Positions 8,530 to 16,381 of a stretch of 64,000 nt of DNA are shown here, in pieces (positions within the stretch are counted from its first letter, which is position 1; every line of letters starts with the position of its first letter). The notes under the pieces are model-generated. The model was given only the letters and a program-made list of their open reading frames with translations. It was not told the DNA's origin and did not search any database. Position numbers and translations under genes: made by a program. Origin of the DNA: Olavius algarvensis associated proteobacterium Delta 3 (GTDB lineage Bacteria; Desulfobacterota; Desulfobacteria; Desulfobacterales; CAFBRK01); NCBI GenBank assembly GCA_903231505.1, contig CAFBRK010000034.1, positions 1 through 64,000 of the forward strand, in the 5' to 3' direction.

Positions 8530-9216
8530 TTACAGATGGTTTAGACGGTAATAGGAAAGAAGGTCAATCAGCGTTTTGGAAGTACGGAGTCGATGGCTGC
8601 GGTGAATGCTCCGAGCCCCTTTCCAGTCCCCGCACGCGATAGCGTCGAACACCTGCCGGTGCTCCCGATTGGATTGTTCCGGCCGCGGGCGCAGACGCAG
8701 GGTCATTATACGGGCGCGCTGCAGTTGGGCAGCCATAGTGGCCACCATGGCCGTCAGGCGTTTGTTGCCGGCCCCCTTTACCAGCAGCTCGTGAAATCGG
8801 TCGTCGGCCGATGCCCAGGTTTCCAGATCTTCTTCTTTCAGAGCCCTGTCCATGGCGTCCAGCGTTTTCTCGAGGGCAATCATTTGCCGGCGGTCGAGCC
8901 CTTTACGGGCGGCGAGTTCAACTGCGGTTACCTCCAGGCTGGTGATCACCTGGTAGATTTCCTCCATATCATTTACGGACAACGGTAGCACGCGCATCCC
9001 CCGGCGGGGAATCACTTCAACCAGGCCTTCTTCCTGAAGGCGGATCAGTGCTTCCCGGATCGGGGTCCGGCTCACGCCGATTTCCTCGGCCAATTGCCGT
9101 TCCAGAACCTGATGATCAGGCGGGTAACGGTTCTCTACAATCCGGCGCCTGATCGTCCGGTGTGCCAGGTCGACCGCGGTTTCCCCGGCCTGCTGCCTGT
9201 GCTTGAAATCAGCGAT
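8530..9216 (-). CDS. GntR family transcriptional regulator (FCD subfamily), probable non-ATG start
   Basis: FadR/VanR-type regulator: N-terminal winged helix-turn-helix (ERQLAEEIGVSRTPIREALIRLQEEGLVEVIPRRGMRV) and an all-helical FCD effector domain. The first helix of the DNA-binding domain (TIRRRIVENRYPPDHQ) lies upstream of the earliest standard start, a TTG at 9093 that would cut the domain. The frame is open back to the stop of the SMP-30 gene (9235-9237) with no ATG, GTG or TTG. A perfect AGGAGG sits eight bases before an ATC at 9214-9216, giving about 228 residues; I use that as the likely start. Readthrough or a sequence error remain possible. It likely controls this catabolic island. 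Confidence 0.8.
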   Translation of the reverse strand: MADFKHRQQAGETAVDLAHRTIRRRIVENRYPPDHQVLERQLAEEIGVSRTPIREALIRLQEEGLVEVIPRRGMRVLPLSVNDMEEIYQVITSLEVTAVELAARKGLDRRQMIALEKTLDAMDRALKEEDLETWASADDRFHELLVKGAGNKRLTAMVATMAAQLQRARIMTLRLRPRPEQSNREHRQVFDAIACGDWKGARSIHRSHRLRTSKTLIDLLSYYRLNHL

Positions 9217-9234
9217 AAGGGCATCCTCCTGCCG

Positions 9235-10224
9235 TTACTGGTCATACTTCCAGTGAACCGGAGCCCTTCCCGGGACCGGCGAACGAAAGGTTGCCAGGGA
9301 GTCTCCCAGCAAGCAGCCGAGATACGCGGTCCGCAGATCCGGGCCGCCAAATGCCAGGCTGGAAATATTCTTCAGCTGTTGGCCTTTGACGCGGTCCAGG
9401 TGAGGCCTTCCCATGTTTCCGTTCAGGAATGCCTTTTCGACCAACTCCACATGATCGCGGTCTGCGTCTTCAACCACGACATGGGGTGGTCCCTCGGGCG
9501 GTATGCGAATCACCCGGTTGCTGACGATGCTGGTCACCCAAATGCCACCCTCGGCATCGAAGGCAAGGCCGTCAGGGTAGACGCCGTGTCCGAATGTGAC
9601 AACGGTCTGCCTGTCGGTGAGGTGGCCGTCCGACCGGACGCGAAATCGGGTCAACCTCCTGCCGAAGGTTTCGTTCACGTATAGCCATTTTCCGGCGTCG
9701 TCAAACTGGATTTCGTTGGTATATCCCAGACCGTCGGCAACGATTCTGGCGCCAAGGGAATCGATCAATACAATATATCCGTCCGCCACGTTCGGCCGAT
9801 AGCCCAACGCCCTTGGAGTTCTCCGGGTGCTGATGGTAAGCCAGATCCGGTCATCGGGATCGACCAACACGAAGTTGGCCGGCGGCAGGGGCGTACCCTC
9901 CAGAATGGTGAGGACCTCAGACAGCTTTCCGCTTTTCTCGAGTCGAAACAGACCCCCTTCATCGCCGAGGTTCGCCAGCAGGAAGGAGCCGTCCCGGCAC
10001 ATCGCAATGCCGTTCGGTCTGATCTGAAAGGCCGGATTTCGTGGGAGCAGCAGATGGCGCCTGCCGTCCGGCTCCAGGCAGGCAACGCCGCCGTTCCAAT
10101 CGGCCGTATAGATGTTCCCCTTTTCCGTGCAAAGAACGCATTCGGGTCGGAAGAGCCCCTCCCCGACAAACGTGATGTCATCCGGATGTACGACAAATGG
10201 TTTCACTGTATTTTCTCCGGGCAT
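9235..10224 (-). CDS. SMP-30/gluconolactonase family lactonase
   Basis: 329-residue six-bladed beta-propeller of the SMP-30/Gnl/LRE family, which hydrolyses sugar lactones with a single divalent metal. Typical blades are seen: EGLFRPECVLCTEKGNIYTADWNGG (metal-binding Glu), RPNGIAMCRDGSFLLANLGD, GLGYTNEIQFDDAGKWLYVNET (Asn) and GVYPDGLAFDAEGGIWVT (Asp). The start at ATG 10224 lacks a clear ribosome binding site; GTG 10206 has GGAG eight bases upstream and may be the real start. It heads the minus-strand unit with GntR and Gfo/Idh/MocA genes and is divergent from otnK across a gap carrying a GntR-type operator. Confidence 0.88.
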   Translation of the reverse strand: MPGENTVKPFVVHPDDITFVGEGLFRPECVLCTEKGNIYTADWNGGVACLEPDGRRHLLLPRNPAFQIRPNGIAMCRDGSFLLANLGDEGGLFRLEKSGKLSEVLTILEGTPLPPANFVLVDPDDRIWLTISTRRTPRALGYRPNVADGYIVLIDSLGARIVADGLGYTNEIQFDDAGKWLYVNETFGRRLTRFRVRSDGHLTDRQTVVTFGHGVYPDGLAFDAEGGIWVTSIVSNRVIRIPPEGPPHVVVEDADRDHVELVEKAFLNGNMGRPHLDRVKGQQLKNISSLAFGGPDLRTAYLGCLLGDSLATFRSPVPGRAPVHWKYDQ

Positions 10225-10281
10225 CAGGGCACCGCAATCCCGCTTTATCGATGAGTTGTGGCGCTTGATCTGGCCGATTTT

Positions 10282-10316
10282 ATGTATACATTAATTCATA
10301 CGTAAATTGACGTCAA
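10282..10316. promoter_or_regulatory. Candidate GntR operator pair between SMP-30 and otnK genes
   Basis: ATGTATACAT (10282-10291) is a 10-bp palindrome with the GTATAC centre typical of FCD-type GntR operators. Two further bases on each side match imperfectly. TTGACGTCAA (10307-10316) is a second perfect 10-bp palindrome 16 bases before the otnK ATG. Both lie in the 108-base divergent gap, where a repressor could control both units. The same TGTATACA core recurs before the second GntR gene at 23198-23205. Confidence 0.5.
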
Positions 10317-10332
10317 CAGGAAAAGGCAGCGA

Positions 10333-11607
10333 ATGACTATTCTTCTCGGATGTATTGCCGACGATATCACCGGCGGAACCGATCTCGCCCTGATGCTCGG
10401 AAAACATGGCATGCCGGTGATCCAGACCGTGGGATTGCCCCCCGCCGATGACACCCTGGCGGAATCCCCGGCTGTGGTCGTTTCCCTGAAAATCCGGACG
10501 GCGCCGGTTGGAGAGGCCGTCGAAACAAGCAGGACAGCCTGTCGATGGCTGCTCTCCAGGGGGGCCCGCCAGATTTTTTTCAAGTACTGCTCCACATTCG
10601 ATTCTACCCGGGAGGGTAATATCGGTCCGGTTACCGAAGCCCTTCTGGCGGAGACCGGTGACAAGATCACACCGGTCTGCCCCGCTTTTCCGGCCAACCA
10701 GCGCACCGTTTACCAGGGACACCTGTTTGTAGGTTCAGGGCTGCTCTCGGAATCCGGCATGCGCCATCATCCGCTGACCCCCATGACCGATTCGAACCTC
10801 ATGCGCATGCTCGGAGAACAGGTCCGATCTGCCGATACCGTCGGTCTGATTCCCTATCCCGAGATCGAAGCCGGTCCTGAAGCGATAGCCGCCCGTTTCG
10901 AAGAACTGGCATCCGAAGGAAAACGGTTTGCCGTCACCGACACCCTGACCGATGCCCACCTTTTCAACATCGGCAATGTCTGCCGTGACCGGAAACTGGT
11001 AACCGGGGGATCCGGGATTGCCATGGGGCTCCCGACGAATTTCCGCAGGCAAGGTCTCCTGGGCCATACGGAGGGTCTCATTCCTCTGAAAGGGATCGGT
11101 GGAGCGGCGGCGATTATCGCCGGCAGTTGTTCGGAGGCGACCCGGGTCCAGGTTGATCACCTAGCCAAAAATCACCCGGTGTACACCCTGGACCCTGTCG
11201 CCATATCCGAGGGCCGGCAGGGCACGGATGCGATCGTGAGCTGGGCAAAAGGGCATATCGAAAGGGGGCCTGTGGGCATCGTATCTACCGCCGGACCTGA
11301 AAAGATCGCGGAAATTCAACGGAAGCTGGGAAGAGAGAAAGCCGGACAGATGATCGAGGCCGCATTGGCTGCGGCAGCAGCGGCACTGCGGGATATGGGG
11401 CTCACGAAACTGATTGTGGCCGGTGGAGAAACCTCCGGCGCGGTGCTTCGATCCCTAAATATCCGTTCTCTGCGTATCGGACCGGAAATCGAACCCGGTG
11501 TACCTTGGACGATGAGCACGGGGAAGCAGCCGCTCTATCTGGCGCTCAAATCCGGGAATTTTGGAAGCATCGATTTTTTTTCCACAGCATTGGAGATGGT
11601 ATCATGA
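10333..11607 (+). CDS. otnK: Four-carbon acid sugar kinase (DUF1537, OtnK-like)
   Basis: 424-residue ATP-dependent kinase of the DUF1537 family, which phosphorylates 3-oxo-tetronates, threonate, erythronate or 3-oxo-isoapionate. The N-terminal substrate domain starts with CIADDITGGTDLALM and KIRTAPVGEAV; the C-terminal nucleotide domain has GSCSEATRVQVDH and LIVAGGETSGAVLRSL. First gene of a plus-strand unit; its stop overlaps the start of the class II aldolase (ATGA). In the characterised threonate/erythronate routes OtnK makes 3-oxo-tetronate 4-phosphate, which OtnC decarboxylates to dihydroxyacetone phosphate; the direct otnK-otnC coupling fits that. Exact substrate not determinable. Confidence 0.9.
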   Translation: MTILLGCIADDITGGTDLALMLGKHGMPVIQTVGLPPADDTLAESPAVVVSLKIRTAPVGEAVETSRTACRWLLSRGARQIFFKYCSTFDSTREGNIGPVTEALLAETGDKITPVCPAFPANQRTVYQGHLFVGSGLLSESGMRHHPLTPMTDSNLMRMLGEQVRSADTVGLIPYPEIEAGPEAIAARFEELASEGKRFAVTDTLTDAHLFNIGNVCRDRKLVTGGSGIAMGLPTNFRRQGLLGHTEGLIPLKGIGGAAAIIAGSCSEATRVQVDHLAKNHPVYTLDPVAISEGRQGTDAIVSWAKGHIERGPVGIVSTAGPEKIAEIQRKLGREKAGQMIEAALAAAAAALRDMGLTKLIVAGGETSGAVLRSLNIRSLRIGPEIEPGVPWTMSTGKQPLYLALKSGNFGSIDFFSTALEMVS

Positions 11608-12242
11608 GTGAAAAGAATATCCGGCAACTCCTGGTCACACTGGGAAGCTCCCTTGCCATGCGGGGTTACAGCCCAGGCAGCTCCGGGAATATCAGCATAC
11701 GGCTGGAGGACGGATTCCTGATGACGCCCACCAATTCACGCCTCGGCATGCTGGACCCCGATCGGATTTCACGGCTCGACCCGGAGGGGGCTCATATTGC
11801 GGGAGACAAACCCTCCAAGGAAGTTGTCGTACACCTGGCCGTCTACCGGGAGCGGCCCCGGGTGAATGCCGTTGTCCACCTGCATTCTCCCTGGTGCATG
11901 GCGGTGTCCTGTCTGCCTGACCTGCCTCCGGAGAACGCGTTGCCGCCGCTGACCCCCTACTATGCCATGCGGTTCGGCGCGCTGCCCGTGATCCCGTATT
12001 TCCGACCGGCTGATCCGGAACTGGCCAGAGAAGTAGGTCGAAAGGCCGCCACCCACCACGCCATGCTTCTCGCTCAGCACGGGATGATCGTCGGTGGGAA
12101 AGATCTGGACGATGCGGTCAATTCAGCCGAAGAATTGGAAGAAACCGCCCGTTTGTTTTTTCAACTGAAAGACAGGCCATACCGGAAACTGACCCGGGAG
12201 CAGGTCTCGGATCTGGAAAGGGTATTTCCCAGAAACCTGTAG
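11604..12242 (+). CDS. otnC: Class II aldolase, OtnC-like 3-oxo-tetronate 4-phosphate decarboxylase
   Basis: 212-residue class II aldolase/adducin-fold protein. Zinc-binding histidines are visible at His92 and His94 (VVHLHSPWCMA) and near His159 (LLAQHGMIVGG), with the catalytic acid in PSKEVVVHLAVY (Glu73). The N-terminal SSGNISIR motif binds the phosphate in this family. ATG 11604 overlaps the otnK stop codon, so the two are translationally coupled. An upstream in-frame extension to 11505 runs inside otnK and is not used. Together with OtnK it should produce dihydroxyacetone phosphate and CO2 from a phosphorylated 3-oxo acid. Fuculose/ribulose-phosphate aldolase activity is an alternative. 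Confidence 0.9.
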   Translation: MSEKNIRQLLVTLGSSLAMRGYSPGSSGNISIRLEDGFLMTPTNSRLGMLDPDRISRLDPEGAHIAGDKPSKEVVVHLAVYRERPRVNAVVHLHSPWCMAVSCLPDLPPENALPPLTPYYAMRFGALPVIPYFRPADPELAREVGRKAATHHAMLLAQHGMIVGGKDLDDAVNSAEELEETARLFFQLKDRPYRKLTREQVSDLERVFPRNL

Positions 12243-12253
12243 ACAAAGGTGCC

Positions 12254-12544
12254 ATGATGTTCGTTGTCACCGTCGAGTTTCAAATCGAGCCGGCCCATGT
12301 GGATGCTTTCCGTGAAGCGGTGCTGATGCAAGCTCAAAATACCCTTGATCATGAGGAAGCCTGCCGCCGCTTCGATGTCGCCGTCGATCCCGGAAACAGC
12401 GGGCGGTTTTTCCTCTACGAGTTGTATGCCGGTGAGGCGGGGTTTCAAGCTCATTTACGGACCGATCACTTTGTCCGTTTTGACAGAGTGGTCGGGGACT
12501 GGGTGCAAAGAAAAACCGTGGAAACATGGGAGATGGTTATCTGA
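12254..12544 (+). CDS. ABM-domain protein (LsrG/YgiN-like)
   Basis: 96-residue dimeric alpha-beta-barrel protein: FVVTVEFQIEPAHVDAFREAVLMQA, then ACRRFDVAVDPGNSGRFFLYELYAGEAGFQAHLRTDHF with the conserved H in TDHF. This arrangement is that of putative quinol mono-oxygenases and LsrG, which isomerises phospho-AI-2. It follows the otnC gene by 11 bases, so it belongs to the same transcript and may act on a reactive intermediate of the pathway (isomerisation or clean-up); this is inference from position. Confidence 0.83.
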   Translation: MMFVVTVEFQIEPAHVDAFREAVLMQAQNTLDHEEACRRFDVAVDPGNSGRFFLYELYAGEAGFQAHLRTDHFVRFDRVVGDWVQRKTVETWEMVI

Positions 12545-12764
12545 CCCGGGCATTATCCACCTCCGGCTGAGGATTTGACAACTTACTTCTCCATCGGCGA
12601 AACCGCATCCTGTTCATTGTCCCTGCTCACCCAGGACAAGGAAAATGGCCGGTATCGCCTGTCGGGAAGAAGCCTTGACGAAGATGCGTGAACGCCCGGT
12701 CTACAGTCATAGATGGGGGGTGTCGCCGTAACCGCCGAACGATCAGCAGATAGAAGGAAAGCAA

Positions 12765-13850
12765 ATGAAGACATTCAACATCGCCGTCTTGCCCGGAGAC
12801 GGCATCGGTAAGGAAATTATGCCGATTACCGTCGAGCTGTTGAAACAGGTGGAAAGCGGCACCGGAGGATACCGCCTCTGTTTTTACGATCTGGAGGCCG
12901 GCGCGGACCTGTACCGGCGCACCGGAGAGGCTTTTCCGGAGGAGACATTCGAGGCGGCGTCCCGGGCGGATGCGATCCTTCTGGGCGCCATGGGGCTTCC
13001 GCAAATCCGCTATTCGGACGGACGCGAAATCGCCCCCCAGCTCGACCTGAGGGAACGACTGCAATTGTATGCTGGGCTTCGGCCGATAAAGGCAATCCCG
13101 GGGATACCGCGCATCCTGGCGGATCCGAGAGCCGAAGCCCTTGATCTGGTCATCGTGCGGGAATCGACAGAGGGGCTTTTCTCTTATAGAAACACAGGTG
13201 ATGAAGTCGATGACCGAATCGCCCGGGACACGATGGTGATCACTCGCCCGGTTTGCGAGCGCCTTTTCGATTTCTCATTTCAACTGGCCCGCCGCCGGAA
13301 GGCAGGCGGAAAGCCCGGCATCGTGACATGCGTGGACAAGGCTAATGTGTTGAGCTCATTTGCTTTTTTCCGGAAAATATTCGACGAGCGATCCCGGCGC
13401 CATGCCGATATCAAAACCGCGTACAGCTATATCGATGCCATGGCCCTGCGCATGGTGGCGAGCCCGTGGGATCTGGATGTGCTGGTAATGGAGAACATGT
13501 TCGGCGATATCATTTCGGACCTGGGAGCGGCCCTCATCGGGGGGATGGGCATGGCGCCCTCCGGAGATATCGGCGACAGCCATGCGGTGTTTCAGCCCTG
13601 TCACGGAAGCGCACCGGACATCGCCGGATCCGGGAAGGCCAATCCCACGGCCATGTTTCTTTCCGCAGCCCTTATGTTGCGATGGCTGGCGGAATGCCAT
13701 GATGTCCAGGATGCCGCCCGTGGAGCCGATACCCTCCAGCAAAGCGTCGAAGCCGCATTCCGGGCGGGAGAGCTGATTCCGTTCGAACTTGGAGGGCAGG
13801 CCGGAACCGAGGCTATTTATACGGCGGTCCGCCGGCAGATGGACCGTTAG
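12765..13850 (+). CDS. Isopropylmalate/isocitrate/tartrate dehydrogenase family protein
   Basis: 361-residue NAD(P)- and metal-dependent beta-decarboxylating dehydrogenase. Features: N-terminal IAVLPGDGIGKEIMP, substrate loop VIVRESTEGLFSYR, metal-binding aspartates in ENMFGDIISDLGAALIGGMGMAPSGDIGD, and nucleotide site FQPCHGSAPDIAGSGKANPTAM. No leuC/leuD genes flank it, so leucine synthesis is unlikely; sequence features and position after otnK-otnC point to oxidation of a 2-hydroxy acid such as tartrate, malate or a tetronate. In this setting it could supply the 3-oxo acid for OtnK, a role filled by LtnD or DenD in known pathways. A 220-base gap separates it from the ABM gene; it may have its own promoter. 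Confidence 0.85.
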   Translation: MKTFNIAVLPGDGIGKEIMPITVELLKQVESGTGGYRLCFYDLEAGADLYRRTGEAFPEETFEAASRADAILLGAMGLPQIRYSDGREIAPQLDLRERLQLYAGLRPIKAIPGIPRILADPRAEALDLVIVRESTEGLFSYRNTGDEVDDRIARDTMVITRPVCERLFDFSFQLARRRKAGGKPGIVTCVDKANVLSSFAFFRKIFDERSRRHADIKTAYSYIDAMALRMVASPWDLDVLVMENMFGDIISDLGAALIGGMGMAPSGDIGDSHAVFQPCHGSAPDIAGSGKANPTAMFLSAALMLRWLAECHDVQDAARGADTLQQSVEAAFRAGELIPFELGGQAGTEAIYTAVRRQMDR

Positions 13851-13895
13851 GATGGGCTTTCCCTGCAAACCGGTCCCGGGGCCGCGCGACATGCA

Positions 13896-15041
13896 CTAAT
13901 CCGGATACAACGGAATCTGCAGCTCCTCCGCATTCAGGATGCTCGGGGCCGCTTTGGGAAACTCTCCTTCCAGGAAACCGGAGATGTCCGGCCGGTTCCA
14001 GGCGGGATACCCGCTGAGCAAGCCGGCCACGTTGCTGGCCGCCAGGGTGGCCATCCCCTGACGGGTCCAGCTGGTGGCCGAAGCGATGTGGGGCACGATG
14101 ACCACATTCTCTAATTCCGCAAGTCCCGGAGCCAGAGCCGGTTCACTCTCGAACACATCGAGTCCTGCCCGGAATTCCGGATGGATCCGGCAATGATCCA
14201 CCAGGGCAGCCTCGTCAATCACCGGACCGCGGCTGGTGTTGATGAGCACCGCATTTTCCTTCATCAATGCCAGGCGTGGCGTATTGATCAGATGATGAGT
14301 GGATGCATCGAGCACCGTGTGGACGCTCACGCAATCCGCCGTTTTCAGCACATCTTCAAGTGTGTCTGCACGGCGACAGTTGACGGGCGGCTCACCCTGG
14401 GACTCCAGATAGGCAGAGTAGGTCTCAATGGACCTTTCCAACTGTTCGTTGGGGAACAGATCGAAATAAACCACATCCATTTTATGGCCTTCGACCATCA
14501 TGCGGGCATAGGCCGCGCCAATCCGTCCGGCACCGATCACACCGAGGGTCCCCCGCCATAGCAGGTTACCCAGAAACAGTGTCGGCAGCCATCCGTCAAA
14601 CAGGTCGGCCCTCAGATATCGCTCCGCCTCGCCAAGACGGCGAGCCGCAGCAAAGGTGAGCGCCACGGCCATTTCCGCGGTTGTTTCGGTCAGCACCCCG
14701 GGGGTGTTGCCGACAGGGATGCGGTATTCCGTGGCGGCGTCAAGGTCCACATTGTTGTAGCCAACGGCATAGTTGCTGTAGGCAGTACCGCCGGCGACTC
14801 TCAAGGCGGCAAAAAGCACTTCTCCCCACGGCTCGGTGAGCTGGCCGATGGCACCGTCGCACTGCTTTCCGATGGCCGCTTGAATCTTGTCGATGTCTAA
14901 CACCGCGGCCGAGGTACATATCTCGACGCGGCAGCCGGCGGCCTCGAGGATATCCAGCCATCGCTGCCCCGGCAGCTCTTTGGTAACGATGACGCGTTTG
15001 GTGCCCTCCGGATTGAAAATCCTCCATTCTTTTGTTTCCAT
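13896..15041 (-). CDS. Hydroxypyruvate reductase / glycerate dehydrogenase, plant-peroxisomal type
   Basis: 381-residue D-isomer-specific 2-hydroxyacid dehydrogenase. NAD-binding GVIGAGRIG lies near the middle; the catalytic Arg (NTSRGPVIDEAAL), Glu (DVFESEP) and His (VPHIASAT) are present. An insert (YSAYLESQGEPPVNCRRAD) and N-terminus (EWRIFNPEGTKRVIVTKELPG) match the arrangement of plant peroxisomal HPR1 rather than E. coli GhrA/B. A strong GGGGAGGT precedes the ATG. It is the last gene of the minus-strand tct/isomerase/transketolase series after a 320-base gap containing repeats, so it may have its own promoter. It would interconvert hydroxypyruvate and D-glycerate, feeding glycolysis. 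Confidence 0.88.
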   Translation of the reverse strand: METKEWRIFNPEGTKRVIVTKELPGQRWLDILEAAGCRVEICTSAAVLDIDKIQAAIGKQCDGAIGQLTEPWGEVLFAALRVAGGTAYSNYAVGYNNVDLDAATEYRIPVGNTPGVLTETTAEMAVALTFAAARRLGEAERYLRADLFDGWLPTLFLGNLLWRGTLGVIGAGRIGAAYARMMVEGHKMDVVYFDLFPNEQLERSIETYSAYLESQGEPPVNCRRADTLEDVLKTADCVSVHTVLDASTHHLINTPRLALMKENAVLINTSRGPVIDEAALVDHCRIHPEFRAGLDVFESEPALAPGLAELENVVIVPHIASATSWTRQGMATLAASNVAGLLSGYPAWNRPDISGFLEGEFPKAAPSILNAEELQIPLYPD

Positions 15042-15143
15042 GCGTCACCTCCCCGAAAGTGTACTGCACAATATCGAATTCTGTAAGTGCTTTGATCGCC
15101 TGGGAGAAAATAAAGCTTAAGTGTCGAAGAATGCCTGAAATTT

Positions 15144-15333
15144 GCAATTGCCTAAAACGCCTAAAATAAAAGATCCGTACCCAGGGGTTTCGTCCATGGA
15201 TCGCCCCGAAGGAGGGATGTCTCTCTTGGATTCTGCCATGGAGTATTGGAGTACTGGAGTATTGGCGCACATCGTATACAGCGCTTTTTCATTGGTACAT
15301 TTTAGGCATGTTAGCGCAATTTAGGCAATTGCC
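15144..15333. repeat. Intergenic element with inverted CCTAAAA-type arms and internal 8-bp tandem repeat
   Basis: Left arm 15144-15167 (GCAATTG, then CCTAAAACG and CCTAAAAT) is mirrored by right arm 15299-15333 (ATTTTAGGCATG ... TTTAGGCAATTGCC). Between them is a 130-base core with three 8-bp units GGAGTATT/GGAGTACT/GGAGTATT at 15240-15263. A related but tighter inverted element occurs at 32167-32262. It fills the gap upstream of the hydroxypyruvate reductase gene. No ORF is present. Confidence 0.7.
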
Positions 15334-15361
15334 CCGCCAGCCTCGGATGATGAACTGTCTC

Positions 15362-16381
15362 CTATTTCTGTTTTCTGCTCAGAACCTCCTGCACCGCCAG
15401 GGCAATGTGCGGGGCAGAAAGCCCGTATTTATCCAGCAGGTCAAGGTACGGACCGGACTCGGCAAAGGTGTCCCGCACGCCGATCCGCTGCATCGGTATT
15501 GGATTGTTTTCAACCAGTAGCTCGGCCACTGCACTGCCAAGACCGCCAAAGTATACGTTGTTCTCTGCGGTCACGATCGCACCGGTTTCCTCTGCGGCCT
15601 TCAGGATCACCTCCTCGTCCAAGGGCTTTAGGGTGTGGCAATCGATCACCCGGACGTCGACCCCTTTTTCTTCAAGAACAGCGGCTGCTGCCAACGCGTG
15701 TGCCACAAGGTCCCGGTTGGCGACGATGGTGACGTCCAACCCGTCCCGGACCTGAACGGCTTTTCCAATCTCAAATGGAAATTCGTCCTTGTAAATGACC
15801 GGTACCGGGTCTCGGGTAAAGCTGAGGTACACCGGACCGTCGTACTCGGCCGCCGCCGCAACCGCCATCCGGGTGGAGGTTGGGTCGGCGGGTGCGATAA
15901 CCGTCGAGTTGGCAATGGCCCGAAGGATCGAAAGATCCTCCTGTCCCTGGTGTGTGACGCCGTCCGGTCCGGGGGTGATCCCGCTGTGGCTGGCCGCTAT
16001 TTTGACATTCAGTCTCGGGTAGTGAATGCTGTTTCTCACCATGTCCAGGGCCCGCATGCTGGCAAAAACTGCGTAGGTACTGGCAAACGGAATCAGCCCG
16101 CTGCTGGCCATCCCGGCGGCCGCCGCCATCATGTTCTGCTCGGCGATGCCGAAGTTGAATGACCTTTCCGGAAATTTCGCGGCGAAATTATTCGTCCCGA
16201 TGGATTTGGAAACATCGGCATCGAGGACAACCACTTTCGGATTCTTCTCCCCAAGTTCGATGACCGCCTCGGCATAGGATGCCCGTGTCGGTTGCTTCTC
16301 CGATTCACCGAAGGGGTCTTCCGAACCCAGTCGGGACACAATGTCCGATTTGATGTAGTAATATTCTCGGTTACGATTCAC
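15362..16381 (-). CDS. Transketolase, C-terminal subunit
   Basis: 339-residue half-transketolase (pyrimidine-binding and C-terminal domains). Contains RASYAEAVIELGEKNPKVVVLDADVSKSIG, the thiamine-activating glutamate in FNFGIAEQNMMAAAAGMA and a transketolase C-domain (GLDVTIVANRDLVAHAL). I place the start at GTG 16381, which has a perfect AGGAGG seven bases upstream and overlaps the stop of the N-terminal subunit gene by 11 bases; an upstream ATG at 16459 would extend 88 bases into that gene. With its partner it transfers two-carbon ketol units. Split transketolases occur in general carbon metabolism and in specialised routes such as apulose-4-phosphate or sulfofructose cleavage. Confidence 0.9.
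   Translation of the reverse strand: MNRNREYYYIKSDIVSRLGSEDPFGESEKQPTRASYAEAVIELGEKNPKVVVLDADVSKSIGTNNFAAKFPERSFNFGIAEQNMMAAAAGMASSGLIPFASTYAVFASMRALDMVRNSIHYPRLNVKIAASHSGITPGPDGVTHQGQEDLSILRAIANSTVIAPADPTSTRMAVAAAAEYDGPVYLSFTRDPVPVIYKDEFPFEIGKAVQVRDGLDVTIVANRDLVAHALAAAAVLEEKGVDVRVIDCHTLKPLDEEVILKAAEETGAIVTAENNVYFGGLGSAVAELLVENNPIPMQRIGVRDTFAESGPYLDLLDKYGLSAPHIALAVQEVLSRKQK

Noticed and set aside
12765..13850. Assigning leuB (3-isopropylmalate dehydrogenase)
   Set aside because: No leuA, leuC or leuD nearby; context is sugar-acid catabolism and the substrate loop RESTEGLFS differs from the usual LeuB loop.
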